DNA of 64,000 bases, taken from positions 178,181 to 242,180 of the forward strand of contig NZ_JBHUDG010000020.1 of the NCBI RefSeq assembly GCF_042678145.1, in the 5' to 3' direction. Each line of letters starts with the position of its first letter. Positions within the stretch are counted from its first letter, which is position 1. The stretch is from Pseudopedobacter beijingensis (GTDB lineage Bacteria > Bacteroidota > Bacteroidia > Sphingobacteriales > Sphingobacteriaceae). The position numbers were made by a program, and so were the translations under genes. The notes under the pieces were generated by a model that saw only the letters and a list, made by a program, of their open reading frames with translations, searched no databases and was not told where the DNA came from. This document shows, piece after piece, positions 27,715 to 36,983 of the stretch.

Positions 27715-27900
27715 AGTACCTGCCCCACAGCTACGAATTAAGTTTTTCAAAAAAACCACTAAACAAGCTACACTAAAACCTTGCTCCAATCTACATTTAG
27801 ATAAGAGATAAAAGGCTTTTGAATTCTTCCTTTCAGAGCCAATGCGGTATATATATTTGTTTAGCTTCATTGTTTTTTTTAGTGTACTGAGCATAATTTG
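27715..27900. other. 186-bp spacer between tamB and tamL
   Basis: The tamL frame is open through this spacer up to an ATG at 27894, but it lacks similarity to TamL and would hide the lipoprotein signal. The opposite strand is also open for a stretch near 27716-27811. It may be an untranslated operon spacer or a decayed inserted element. Confidence 0.4.
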
Positions 27901-30900
27901 TTACTCTTTTTTTGCTTCTTGTCTTCTGATTGCTTTTCTTTCTTTTCGGTGATGAAAAATCTGCCAGAATTTATTGTAATCCATAGTGAGTACAAATCCC
28001 ACCCCAGTTTCTATCACTTGACCTTGCAAGGCTACTTCGTACTGGTTTTTACGATAAGCGCGCAACATATACCTCCCGTCTTTAGAAAGCTGATAGTCTA
28101 CAGCAATATCTCCTGCTATATTATTTGTTTCTCTATTGGGTTGATCCGTCCCTTCTAAACCAAAGTTGCTTCCCACTGTAACTTTCAATCTGTCGTCCAG
28201 AAAACGTTTAGAAACCCCAATATTAAGGTCTGTCCTGTTTTCCATACTTCCAGAACTATAATCTTCTGTTGAAGCCAGGTCGAAATTTACTTCTACCCCC
28301 TGAATAAGATTACCTGCTAAATTATTCAACTGGTCTGATAGCAACTTACTCACGCTCTGCCTTACCATAGAGTTTACTCCTACCGCACTGCTACTGCTTG
28401 CAAATGGATTTTCTCCAACAAACCTATTGAGCAATAATAGGGCAAAAACCTGTTTATTTAATTCTGATGGTTCTTGTCTCAATTGTTCGAGTTTACTTTG
28501 GGAGTTTGAAACAATCTCTGATGAGACATTATAATTTCCATCGGGAAGCTTAATATCAAAAGTTATTTCGGGCTGCATTAACTCTCCATCCATATTCAGC
28601 AATACCTGAAATGGCACTTTTTGCTTATAAGTATTTTTAACGGCCGGAGAAAGATCTACCAACTGATCTTCAAGCAAGTCTAAAGGGGCTGTATTAGCTA
28701 TATAAGCCGCGGTTATATCTACTATTGCAGACATCGGCTCGCCCGTCCACACAATAGAACTTCCTTTCTGAATATCAAACTTCCGATTTATGAAATTGAA
28801 ACTCATTTCATAGGTACCTTCAGTAAGTTCGTAACGCCCGGTTAGAGTAATTTTACCGGATGGATCTATCCCTCCATTCAGTTCCGCATCTCCTTTTACC
28901 TTTACAAAGTCGCCATTATTCTTATCTATAATCATTACCAATTCGGCATTTTTATCTATCTGAATATTGACAGATATATCCATACCTACAATTTTTGAAT
29001 TTTCCAGGGTATCTGGTACAGCAAATAAATTTTGGACATCCATATTATCCTGATCTATAAACTCTACTATACCTTCTCTGTCTGCAATACTTGGATCTGA
29101 CGAAGGTAATACCATAGTAAATTTGGTTTGTGGGTCTATTTTAAGGCTGCCATCCACCTTAGGATTATCCAGATCGCCTCTTATGGCTAAACGGGTATCT
29201 ACAAATAAATCTCCGTAAAAGAGGTCGTTATCTTTGGCTGTAGAGCTTACCACTTTAAAATTAGCAGCATTAATATCCAACTTAAATTTAAAGTCCTGAT
29301 AAGTTTTTGTCAGCACCTGCCCGTTTACAGTCAGTTTATTATCTAAACTATCAGTTAGTTTAAACCTATTAAACCTTATTCCTTCTGTATCAAAAATAAT
29401 CTTATCATTTAATGACTTAAAGTATGAGTTTGTTTGTGTTACTGCAAAAGCGGCATCATTAAACTTCAATTCACCTATAACTCTTGGCGCACTTGTTTGA
29501 CCTCCTATTTTAAAGTTTCCGGAAAGAAACCCTTTTGTATTGGAGATATTCCCAAATGATAAACCTTCTAAACTTTTAAGGTTTAATTTTTCTACATCCA
29601 ATACCATATCTAATGTTTCAGATGCGGTAAGATAACTTCCTGTCAGGTTTACCTGATTACCCTGCCCTGTTATAGACATATTGGCTTTAAATGTGTCTTC
29701 TATCTCATTATCAACTTTAACAGCTATGTTCCCTAACGTATCACCTCTGAAGTTAAAATCATGAACGGTTATATCTGAGGTAAATACCATATTGGTTGTC
29801 AGGTTTCTGAGTAGAATATCGCCATCTATTACGCCTCCAACTTTTAACGAGTCCTGATTAACAATACTAGTGATGGTTTCTATCTTAAACTGCTCAAAAT
29901 CGATGGCTAGAGGGGCATTTTTTTCTTCGCTATGGGAAGCTATCTTTATACCCTGATTTCCATAATGAAGAAAGAAATTTCTGGCGTAAATATTCTCACC
30001 CAGTTCTATAACATTATCTTCCGGAATCGTCCATTTATCATAATCTAATTTCAGGTTTAATGGATCCAACTTAATAAGAGTGGCATTTTGTGTGGCTTCT
30101 ACATTACCACCAAGTCTGTAACGCTCTTTGTTTGTCCGGTCATGAACTTGCAACAAATAGTCCAACACATTATTTTTTACCTTACCAGACAAAATAGTCC
30201 TTAATAAAGTCATTGAACCTGTTTTTATCTCATCAAACATGAGATTGTAATGGAGTGACGTATCTTTTGTAGCTACTTTTAAAGTTCCGTTATTAATGGT
30301 GTTGCCTCCGTATACGATATGAGGGATATCTCCATTGACAGTTAAAGTATCTCCATTACTATTATAATGACCTTTAAGCACAACCGGGTCCAGTTTTTTT
30401 AGATCGGGCAGAAATTGCATTATAAAAGGGTGATTAACTAATTTTGCAGAAAAATCAAAATATTGAGGAGTAGTTTCCTTACGTTGTGCTTTCTGGTCGG
30501 TATTATAATATCTGGCCACAGTATTGGACAACGCTTCTCCTATTTGAGTAAACTGATATTTACCGTCTACTTTTGCACTCATGAAAGGAGTCCATAAATA
30601 GATGTCATTTTTGCTCTCTGTAGATTTTGCTCTTATGTATATAGAATCTAACACAAATTTACTTGCTTCCTGCGCAACTACTATTTTATCGAAGAAGATT
30701 CTACCGTTCAGGTAGTCGGGATCTGCTGTTTCAATATTTGCTTTCATATTTAAACGCAACCTTAAACTACCGGCATACAGGTTAAGTTTATTAAAATCTG
30801 CACTATCAAGTACCGCATCTACCTTTACAGAAGGATATTTTTCTTTGAAGCTTCCATTTGCCTTAATGGTAAAATTAAGATTAGGGTCTTCCATACCTGT

Positions 30901-32916
30901 TTTAATATCAAACAACCCGTTTTTAATTTCGCCTACCGCTTTTAAATCTTTGTACACATACTTGTTATAAACGGCACTATTTATAATACCGTCGAATTTG
31001 GCATTGGCTGTTTTTGGATCCAGGCCAACTCCTTCTACTTTTGCCTGTAGTGCTATCTTGCCTATCGAATCATTTTTCAGGAATTTACCTATATCAATAC
31101 CATTGGTTAGGGCAAAAGCGTCATATTTTTCTTTATTTTTTACCCGTTGATCAAAACGGGCTCTTATGCTCGCATTTCCGTAACTACTGATCAGGTTCAG
31201 ATTCGTGAAAAAATTATTTATTCCACCTTTAAAAATACCTTTTAGATTAATATACCCAGGTAAACTGATATTATCCGGAATGGTTTTAGGAGGAACAAAA
31301 CCATATAAATCTTTTCCCGATGTCTGGAAATTTTTAATATTAAGATCAAAATTTGCTTTGTCAACATCAGGCATACCAGTAATATGTCCACTGGCAACAA
31401 TCCTGGTTGTACCTATTCCACTAATTTCTAAATTGGGAATACGCAGGTCTTTTATTTTACCGTTTATCCGGCTATTAATAGCCAATACTGCATTCGGATT
31501 ATCTTTGAACGGATTGGTATTGTAAAGATCAGGAACAAACAGCAATATGTCTTTAAAGCCTAAACGGCTACCATTAATAGAAGCGTCGAGGGCTAAATCT
31601 CCGAGGTTTTCGGTAAGTGATGCTATAGAGGGATAAGCCAGCTTAATCTCGTCCTTGATAATTGTTTTAGGTGTTTTAAGGTACAGTTTCTTAAGATAAG
31701 CCGATTGAGGCCCATAGAAAAAATCTGTTTTGAAGGTTTCTATAAAAAGTCCGCTTTTTTCTTTGGCTATTAAATCAAGAATGTTTCCCGAAATGGTATC
31801 CGGACTATAATAAAAATCTTCTGCTTTAAGTGTGAGCTCTTTAAAATCCAGGTGCATATAATCCATTCCTCTCGAAATTGGCTTTATATTTTGATCATCA
31901 AACTTAAAATCTATATTGGCAAAATCTGCTTTATTTACATGTACTTTCCAATTATTGGTTGATACAGAATCTTCAACAGAAACATCTTTCTTAACCTCCG
32001 GTTTCTTATCCAATTTTCCAAAAAGTAATTTCCCCCGGGTATCTTTAAAATCAATTTTATCGATGTTTACCAACTGCTTATCTAAGTCAATATCTTTCAG
32101 TTTTACAAATAAAGACCCCACAAATAAATCTGCATTGAGCTTAGTTTCTTCACTATCATAATATACTGCAATTTTAGACAGATCCACCTCACCAAGTTTC
32201 AATTTCAGAGAAGGAGAAGTTGCGCTTGTCTCATTGGCAGCAACCGTTGCTTTTTGAATGGCCTCTTCCACAATTCCCTGTTTTAGGTTAAGCTTCAGCT
32301 CTTCGAGTTTTACCTGCGGAATATCAAAATCCATCTCATCTAAGTCAAACTTTTTAATACTGGTATCAAAATGCCCGATATAAAAGTGCAGGTAGTTTTT
32401 GGTAATGGCATCGTCAAAACCAATCTTAATTCTATCCAGATTAATCTTACCTAATGAGAACTTCATCGTCGAGGTGGTATCCTCAGGTTTAGGTTCTTTT
32501 TCCTGTTCAGAAGCAAATGCTTTAATGATATAATCAAAATTGAACACAGAGTCCTGATTTCTTTTGACATTAGCGGTGATACCTTCCAGATCTATACTGT
32601 TAATTTGGACTTCACTTCGCAGAAGCTTTACCATACTAATATCAACAGCCAATTTTTCTCCGGCGAGCAATGTGTCTCTTTCCAGGCTTTCGAAATACAC
32701 CCCTTTTAGAACAAGTTTTTTGGGAAAACCAATATAAATCCGATCTAAATGTACAGGTGTTTTTATTTTTGCCTCCAGGTAACTAATAACCTTATCTTTC
32801 AGTAAATTTTGTATAGAAGGTATTTGAATCAGTATAGCAATAAGCAGCAATAAACCTACTATGGAACCTAAGATCCAAGCAAATATTTTCAGTGTCTTTT
32901 TTAAGTATTTTTTCAA
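27901..32916 (-). CDS. tamB: TamB, AsmA-like envelope transport protein
   Basis: This 1671-aa protein has one N-terminal membrane anchor (about residues 11-29) and then a very long periplasmic beta-taco region made of repeated short strands. The C-terminal TamB/DUF490 domain contains VDITAAYIANTAPLD, the LLEDQLVDLSP motif and a final barrel-contacting tail. Proteins of this kind bridge inner and outer membrane and carry phospholipids or assist outer-membrane protein assembly. TamL follows directly on the same strand, as in E. coli tamA-tamB but with reversed order and a lipoprotein partner. The gene is longer than E. coli TamB (about 1260 aa), as is usual in Bacteroidota. Confidence 0.95.
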   Translation of the reverse strand: MKKYLKKTLKIFAWILGSIVGLLLLIAILIQIPSIQNLLKDKVISYLEAKIKTPVHLDRIYIGFPKKLVLKGVYFESLERDTLLAGEKLAVDISMVKLLRSEVQINSIDLEGITANVKRNQDSVFNFDYIIKAFASEQEKEPKPEDTTSTMKFSLGKINLDRIKIGFDDAITKNYLHFYIGHFDTSIKKFDLDEMDFDIPQVKLEELKLNLKQGIVEEAIQKATVAANETSATSPSLKLKLGEVDLSKIAVYYDSEETKLNADLFVGSLFVKLKDIDLDKQLVNIDKIDFKDTRGKLLFGKLDKKPEVKKDVSVEDSVSTNNWKVHVNKADFANIDFKFDDQNIKPISRGMDYMHLDFKELTLKAEDFYYSPDTISGNILDLIAKEKSGLFIETFKTDFFYGPQSAYLKKLYLKTPKTIIKDEIKLAYPSIASLTENLGDLALDASINGSRLGFKDILLFVPDLYNTNPFKDNPNAVLAINSRINGKIKDLRIPNLEISGIGTTRIVASGHITGMPDVDKANFDLNIKNFQTSGKDLYGFVPPKTIPDNISLPGYINLKGIFKGGINNFFTNLNLISSYGNASIRARFDQRVKNKEKYDAFALTNGIDIGKFLKNDSIGKIALQAKVEGVGLDPKTANAKFDGIINSAVYNKYVYKDLKAVGEIKNGLFDIKTGMEDPNLNFTIKANGSFKEKYPSVKVDAVLDSADFNKLNLYAGSLRLRLNMKANIETADPDYLNGRIFFDKIVVAQEASKFVLDSIYIRAKSTESKNDIYLWTPFMSAKVDGKYQFTQIGEALSNTVARYYNTDQKAQRKETTPQYFDFSAKLVNHPFIMQFLPDLKKLDPVVLKGHYNSNGDTLTVNGDIPHIVYGGNTINNGTLKVATKDTSLHYNLMFDEIKTGSMTLLRTILSGKVKNNVLDYLLQVHDRTNKERYRLGGNVEATQNATLIKLDPLNLKLDYDKWTIPEDNVIELGENIYARNFFLHYGNQGIKIASHSEEKNAPLAIDFEQFKIETITSIVNQDSLKVGGVIDGDILLRNLTTNMVFTSDITVHDFNFRGDTLGNIAVKVDNEIEDTFKANMSITGQGNQVNLTGSYLTASETLDMVLDVEKLNLKSLEGLSFGNISNTKGFLSGNFKIGGQTSAPRVIGELKFNDAAFAVTQTNSYFKSLNDKIIFDTEGIRFNRFKLTDSLDNKLTVNGQVLTKTYQDFKFKLDINAANFKVVSSTAKDNDLFYGDLFVDTRLAIRGDLDNPKVDGSLKIDPQTKFTMVLPSSDPSIADREGIVEFIDQDNMDVQNLFAVPDTLENSKIVGMDISVNIQIDKNAELVMIIDKNNGDFVKVKGDAELNGGIDPSGKITLTGRYELTEGTYEMSFNFINRKFDIQKGSSIVWTGEPMSAIVDITAAYIANTAPLDLLEDQLVDLSPAVKNTYKQKVPFQVLLNMDGELMQPEITFDIKLPDGNYNVSSEIVSNSQSKLEQLRQEPSELNKQVFALLLLNRFVGENPFASSSSAVGVNSMVRQSVSKLLSDQLNNLAGNLIQGVEVNFDLASTEDYSSGSMENRTDLNIGVSKRFLDDRLKVTVGSNFGLEGTDQPNRETNNIAGDIAVDYQLSKDGRYMLRAYRKNQYEVALQGQVIETGVGFVLTMDYNKFWQIFHHRKERKAIRRQEAKKE

Positions 32917-33079
32917 ATGTTATAGATTGTTGAAAGATTCAAATGAAACCAGCACTTCTTTCTCCCGATAGTAAAAACACAGAATGTCCGTACTTGTTTG
33001 ATGTAGGGGAGCAAAATGTATTCCATTTATGTCTTCAAAGTACTATAATTTTCATCTATTTTAAAATTGCTATAAACTA

Positions 33080-33111
33080 TTTGTGGCAAACAATTTGCAA
33101 ACGTATATTTG
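33080..33111 (+). promoter_or_regulatory. Promoter of trxA
   Basis: TTTG (33080-33083), a 20-base spacer and TATATTTG (33104-33111) match the Bacteroidota promoter consensus. The predicted start lies about 30 bases before ATG 33145. Confidence 0.8.
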
Positions 33112-33144
33112 ATAAAAAAAGAAACTTTTAAAATTTTATATATT

Positions 33145-33465
33145 ATGGCTTTAGAAATTACCGATGCTAATTTTGAAGAATTGGTATTAAAATCAGATAA
33201 ACCCGTTTTAGTTGATTTTTGGGCAGAATGGTGTGGTCCTTGTAGAATGGTAGGTCCGGTTGTAGAAGAATTGGCTAAGGATTATGAAGGAAAAGCTATT
33301 GTAGGAAAAGTTAACGTAGACCATAACTCAGAAATCTCTGCTAAATTTGGTATCAGAAACATCCCTACCCTATTGGTTTTCAAAAATGGAGAAATTGTGG
33401 ACAAACAAGTTGGCGCTGTTCCAAAATCTGTTTTGGCATCTAAATTAGACGCTCAACTGGGTTAG
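33145..33465 (+). CDS. trxA: Thioredoxin
   Basis: This 106-aa protein is a classical thioredoxin, a cytosolic disulfide reductase. The redox motif is WAEWCGPCR (CGPC at residues 30-33), and the conserved cis-proline is in RNIPTLLVFK. The start is ATG 33145; the longer frame from 33109 begins inside the promoter. It has its own promoter and terminator and so is a single-gene unit. Confidence 0.97.
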   Translation: MALEITDANFEELVLKSDKPVLVDFWAEWCGPCRMVGPVVEELAKDYEGKAIVGKVNVDHNSEISAKFGIRNIPTLLVFKNGEIVDKQVGAVPKSVLASKLDAQLG

Positions 33466-33484
33466 TCTCATACAGAATTCACTT

Positions 33485-33538
33485 TAAAACTGCTTAAGGA
33501 TCAGGTAATCACTGACAACCTTAAGCAGTTTTTTTTTA
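33485..33538 (+). terminator. Intrinsic terminator after trxA
   Basis: AAACTGCTTAAGG (33487-33499) pairs with CCTTAAGCAGTTT (33519-33531), and a run of nine T follows. A weaker inner stem fills the loop. Confidence 0.9.
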
Positions 33539-33553
33539 CATTTTTTTATAACT

Positions 33554-33576
33554 AAATAAATATTCATTTATATTTG
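33554..33576 (+). promoter_or_regulatory. Promoter -7 and overlapping operator of the TetR-MFS operon
   Basis: TATATTTG (33569-33576) is a good -7 element. The 16-mer AAATAAATATTCATTT (33554-33569) directly before it is a palindrome with a single mismatch (perfect would be AAATGAATATTCATTT). The overlap with the promoter spacer is the expected place for an autorepressor site. The following gene encodes a TetR protein. This promoter also argues for ATG 33594 over GTG 33576 as the start. Confidence 0.55.
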
Positions 33577-33593
33577 TGCCGTCAAAAAAAGAA

Positions 33594-34187
33594 ATGAGAA
33601 TCAGAGACGCAGAAAAGCAAGCATTAGTTAAACAGAAAACCATAGAATTGATTGGCAAACATGGTTTTGAGGGTTTTAGCATTGCTAAACTGGCTAAGGC
33701 TTGCAAAATATCTGTTGCTACGGTTTACATCTATTATAAGGATAAAGATGATTTAATAAACAGTATATCCAGCGAGCAAGCCATTAAAATGGCAGAGGCT
33801 ATGCTTAAAAAATTTGACCCTGATGGCTCCTTAGAACAGGGAATCAGACAACAGTGGGTTAACAGGTTTGAGTATATTAAAAATTTTCCTGAAAATTCAT
33901 TGTTTTATGAACAATTACGTAGTTCTGTTTATTACGAATCTTTCTACAAAGATCTTACTGAAAAGATATCCCCCATTTTCGGAAAGTTTCTTAGAAACAT
34001 GAAAGAGCGTGAAGAAATGGAAGACTTAAGTCTGGAAGTTTATTGGGCAATTGCTTTTGGCCCGCTTTATTCCCTGATAAAGTTCCATTTAGATGGCCAG
34101 AGCATTGGTGGCAGAAACTTTTCCTTTACTGATAGAATTTTTGACGACACACTAAAATTAGTGCTGAAAGCACTCAAAAAACAATAA
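33594..34187 (+). CDS. TetR-family repressor
   Basis: This 197-aa protein has an N-terminal TetR helix-turn-helix (about residues 14-55, including FSIAKLAKACKISVATVYIYYKDKD) and a helical ligand-binding domain. It probably represses its own operon, which continues with a small protein (2-base gap) and an MFS exporter (4-base gap). The start is ATG 33594. A GTG at 33576 would extend it by six residues but overlaps the -7 element. The ligand is unknown; a substrate of the exporter is the usual case. Confidence 0.88.
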   Translation: MRIRDAEKQALVKQKTIELIGKHGFEGFSIAKLAKACKISVATVYIYYKDKDDLINSISSEQAIKMAEAMLKKFDPDGSLEQGIRQQWVNRFEYIKNFPENSLFYEQLRSSVYYESFYKDLTEKISPIFGKFLRNMKEREEMEDLSLEVYWAIAFGPLYSLIKFHLDGQSIGGRNFSFTDRIFDDTLKLVLKALKKQ

Positions 34188-34189
34188 AC

Positions 34190-34414
34190 ATGTTAAACGA
34201 AACCCATATCCTTCTATTTAAAACCTCAGTAACTAACCTTACTGAAAGAGAAAGGATACAAGCTTCACTGGATAAACATCCTCACATTATCTCGTGGACA
34301 GTAGACCTTTCTGATGAAGATTTTGTACTACGGGTAGTAGCTACAGAAAGTAATCATCAATTTATTATCTCTATGGTAGAAGATTGTGGTTTTCACTGTC
34401 AAATCTTGAATTAA
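34190..34414 (+). CDS. Small HMA-like protein of unknown function
   Basis: This 74-aa protein is sandwiched between the TetR gene and the MFS gene with gaps of 2 and 4 bases, so it belongs to the operon. The order strand-helix-strand-strand-helix-strand (ILLFKTSV, RERIQASLDKHP, IISWTVDL, FVLRVVAT, HQFIISMVEDCG, HCQIL) fits a ferredoxin-like fold of the heavy-metal-associated type. The metal-binding CxxC of that family is absent; only two cysteines near the C-terminus (DCGFHC) remain. Function unknown; a regulatory or accessory role for the exporter is a guess. Confidence 0.75.
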   Translation: MLNETHILLFKTSVTNLTERERIQASLDKHPHIISWTVDLSDEDFVLRVVATESNHQFIISMVEDCGFHCQILN

Positions 34415-34418
34415 TTTT

Positions 34419-35687
34419 ATGCAATCAACAAAAAATACACCTTTTACCGGTTATGAGAAACTGGTAATATTTATATTGGCTATTAGCCAATTTACCGTAA
34501 TACTGGATTTTATGGTGATGTCTCCACTAGGCGACCTGCTCATCAAATCTATGGACATAGATGCTTCTTCTTTTGGAATAGTTGTATCTGCATATGCATT
34601 CAGTGCGGGTCTTTCGGGTCTGCTTACTGCTGGTTTTGCTGATAAGTACGATAGAAAAAAACTACTTTTATTTTTCTATACAGGCTTTATAATAGGAACT
34701 GTCTTTTGTGGTATAGCCAATAGTTTTTACACCCTGGTAGCTGCCAGAATTTTCACAGGGCTATTTGGAGGTGTTATTGGTTCTATTTCTATGGCTATTA
34801 TTACAGACTTATTCTCTTTAGAAAAAAGAGGACGTGTAATGGGCTTTGTTCAAATGGGTTTTGGCGCAAGTCAGGTATTAGGAATCCCCATTGGTTTGTA
34901 TATTGCCAATCATCTGGGTTGGGAAGCTCCATTTTTATTTATTGCCGGATTTGCCGCTATTATAGGTATTTTAATTGCTCTCCGCTTAAAACCTGTTGAT
35001 GCGCACTTGGGAATGCATATCCAAAAGAATGCAATTGCCCATCTTTTTCAGACAATAAAGAAAAAAGACTACCGTATTGGTTTTATTACAACAGCTATAC
35101 TTTCTATTGGTGGTTTTATGATGATGCCTTACGGAACAGTATATGCGGTAAACAATTTAAAAATCAATGCCGATCAGCTTCCTTTTCTTTTTATGGCATC
35201 GGGCCTAAGCTCTTTAATTATTATGCCTTTAATTGGTAAAATGAGCGATAAATTCAACAAATTCAAATTATTCGCTATTGCTACTATATGGCTAATGCTC
35301 ATATGTATCATTTATACTAACCTATCTGCCACACCTTTTGCCTTGGTTTTGGTAATTAATATTTGTATGATGATAGGAATTATGAGCCGTATGGTACCTT
35401 CGTCTACTTTAATTTCGGCAGTACCCGACATGCAGGATCGTGGAGCTTTTATGAGCATCAATGCTTCATTACAGCAAATAGCCGGAGGTTTAGCCGCTGC
35501 AATAGCGGGGTTAATTGTTCATCAGCAAACTAAGTTTAGTCCTTTAGAACATTACAATATTGTTGGCTATACCGTAGTAGCTGTTTCTTTTATATCTATT
35601 CTTCTCATGTTCAGAGTAGATAAACTGGTTGGCCTAAAAACTCACGAACAACAGGTACCAACTTTAGAAGAAACACCGGTAGTATAA
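34419..35687 (+). CDS. MFS drug/metabolite exporter
   Basis: This 422-aa inner-membrane protein has about 12 hydrophobic helices and DHA1-type motifs. Motif A is GFADKYDRKK in the 2-3 loop, and motif C-like residues occur in helix 5 (QMGFGASQVLGIPIGLYIA). The N-terminal D in VILDFMVMSPL is the motif D1 region. It would export a small molecule against a proton gradient. It is the last gene of the TetR operon, so its expression is probably inducible by its substrate. Confidence 0.9.
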   Translation: MQSTKNTPFTGYEKLVIFILAISQFTVILDFMVMSPLGDLLIKSMDIDASSFGIVVSAYAFSAGLSGLLTAGFADKYDRKKLLLFFYTGFIIGTVFCGIANSFYTLVAARIFTGLFGGVIGSISMAIITDLFSLEKRGRVMGFVQMGFGASQVLGIPIGLYIANHLGWEAPFLFIAGFAAIIGILIALRLKPVDAHLGMHIQKNAIAHLFQTIKKKDYRIGFITTAILSIGGFMMMPYGTVYAVNNLKINADQLPFLFMASGLSSLIIMPLIGKMSDKFNKFKLFAIATIWLMLICIIYTNLSATPFALVLVINICMMIGIMSRMVPSSTLISAVPDMQDRGAFMSINASLQQIAGGLAAAIAGLIVHQQTKFSPLEHYNIVGYTVVAVSFISILLMFRVDKLVGLKTHEQQVPTLEETPVV

Positions 35688-35761
35688 AATAGATTTTGTA
35701 AAAAAGGTATTTATATTTTAAACGTTTTCCTCTTTTTATTAGGATACTTTTATTGAAAGTA

Positions 35762-35769
35762 TATCTTTG
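35762..35769 (+). promoter_or_regulatory. -7 element before the OmpH-like gene
   Basis: TATCTTTG fits TAnnTTTG and lies 22 bases before ATG 35792. No convincing -33 element. It favours the ATG at 35792 over the one at 35753. Confidence 0.4.
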
Positions 35770-35791
35770 TGTTAAATATTTAGAGAACAGA

Positions 35792-36388
35792 ATGAATAAA
35801 AGTCTTTTAAAGATTGCTAAAGCGGCAAGTGCATTTGCTTTAGCGTTGACAGTTGTGAGTTGCAATAACGCTGCCGAGAAAAACACCGAAAAAGTTGCTG
35901 ATAAAGTAGAGAAAAAAGAGACAGATAAAATTGTTTATGTAAATTCTGACTCCTTGCTGAACAATTATGAATATTTCAAAGAATTAAAAGAAAAATTCGA
36001 AGGGAAATCTAAAAAAGCTGAAGCTGATTTAAAAAACAAAGGAACTGCTTTTCAAAGAGAGGTTGCTGCTTACCAGCAAAACGCTCAATCTATGAGTGCA
36101 GACGAAAGAGCTAAAACAGAAGAAAGATTAGCCAGAAAACAACAAGAGTTGCAGGCATACCAACAAAATGCAGGTGCCGCGTTAGCTAATGAAGAAGCTG
36201 GAGAAAACGAAAAACTATACGATAAAGTAGCTGATTATCTAAAAAAACATGCAAAAGAGAAAGGTTATCAAATGGTATTAACCTACTCTAAAGGAAATAG
36301 CGCTATCCTTTTTGCTGATGAAAAACTTGATGTCACCAAAGATGTTATCAAAGGTTTAAACGAGGAATATAAAAAGGAGAAAAAATAG
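35792..36388 (+). CDS. OmpH/Skp-like lipoprotein
   Basis: This 198-aa protein starts with a lipoprotein signal (MNKSLLKIAKAASAFALALT, then lipobox VVSC). After a charged linker comes an OmpH/Skp domain: the strand KIVYVNSDSLLNNY, two long antiparallel helices rich in K, E, A and Q, and the closing strand YQMVLTYSKGNSAILFA. Skp chaperones hold unfolded outer-membrane proteins in the periplasm; here the protein would be membrane-tethered. The upstream 13 codons in the same frame are not used because the signal begins at 35792. Confidence 0.9.
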   Translation: MNKSLLKIAKAASAFALALTVVSCNNAAEKNTEKVADKVEKKETDKIVYVNSDSLLNNYEYFKELKEKFEGKSKKAEADLKNKGTAFQREVAAYQQNAQSMSADERAKTEERLARKQQELQAYQQNAGAALANEEAGENEKLYDKVADYLKKHAKEKGYQMVLTYSKGNSAILFADEKLDVTKDVIKGLNEEYKKEKK

Positions 36389-36412
36389 AACATATTTACT
36401 AAACATAAACCT

Positions 36413-36439
36413 AAGGCTGTCCACAGAGACAGCCTTTTT
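36413..36439 (+). terminator. Intrinsic terminator after the OmpH-like gene
   Basis: AAGGCTGTC (36413-36421) pairs with GACAGCCTT (36428-36436), and TTTTT follows. The loop is 6 bases. Confidence 0.85.
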
Positions 36440-36463
36440 GTTACCCATTAAAAAATCATTCTC

Positions 36464-36934
36464 ATGACAAGCAAACAAAGAGAGTTTATGATGCTTGCCA
36501 TTAAATTGGCTGAAGAAAATGTAAATAGTGGCAAAGGCAGTCCTTTTGGTTCTGTTATAGTCAGAAATAATCAAATAATTGCAGCAACTGCTAATACAGT
36601 TACAGCAACTAACGACCCAACCGCACACGCCGAAATAGCTGCTATAAGAATAGCTTGCGAAAAACTAAAAACAAGCAATTTAGAAGGATGCGAAATATAT
36701 GCAAGTTGCGAACCCTGCCCTATGTGCCTTGGAGCTATTTACTGGGCCAAAATTGACAAAATATATTATGCGGCTACAAAGGAAGATGCTGCCCAATCCG
36801 GTTTTGACGATTCTTTTTTATACCATGCAATAAGTACTACTCCAGAACAAAGAGCTGTAAAGACAGAACATATCATGCACCGGGAAGCTCTATCTGCTTT
36901 CAGAATGTGGCAAGAGAAGTGCATAAAAGAATAA
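36464..36934 (+). CDS. guaD: Guanine deaminase-type nucleoside/base deaminase
   Basis: This 156-aa protein is a zinc-dependent CDA-fold deaminase. The zinc motif is HAEIAAIR with the catalytic Glu, and SCEPCPMCLGAIYWA supplies the two cysteine ligands. The ANTVTATNDPTAHAE context and the GFDD loop fit the small B. subtilis-type guanine deaminase better than TadA. It would convert guanine to xanthine in purine salvage. TadA-like adenosine deaminase is the alternative, less likely from these motifs. It is convergent with the S4 gene. Confidence 0.85.
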   Translation: MTSKQREFMMLAIKLAEENVNSGKGSPFGSVIVRNNQIIAATANTVTATNDPTAHAEIAAIRIACEKLKTSNLEGCEIYASCEPCPMCLGAIYWAKIDKIYYAATKEDAAQSGFDDSFLYHAISTTPEQRAVKTEHIMHREALSAFRMWQEKCIKE

Positions 36935-36983
36935 CAGACATACAAGAGCGTATAAATCTCACGTTTTAAAATAGCTAAACAGA

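Noticed and set aside
33109..33144. Longer trxA frame starting at 33109
   Set aside because: It begins inside the -7 element of the trxA promoter; the normal thioredoxin start is ATG 33145.
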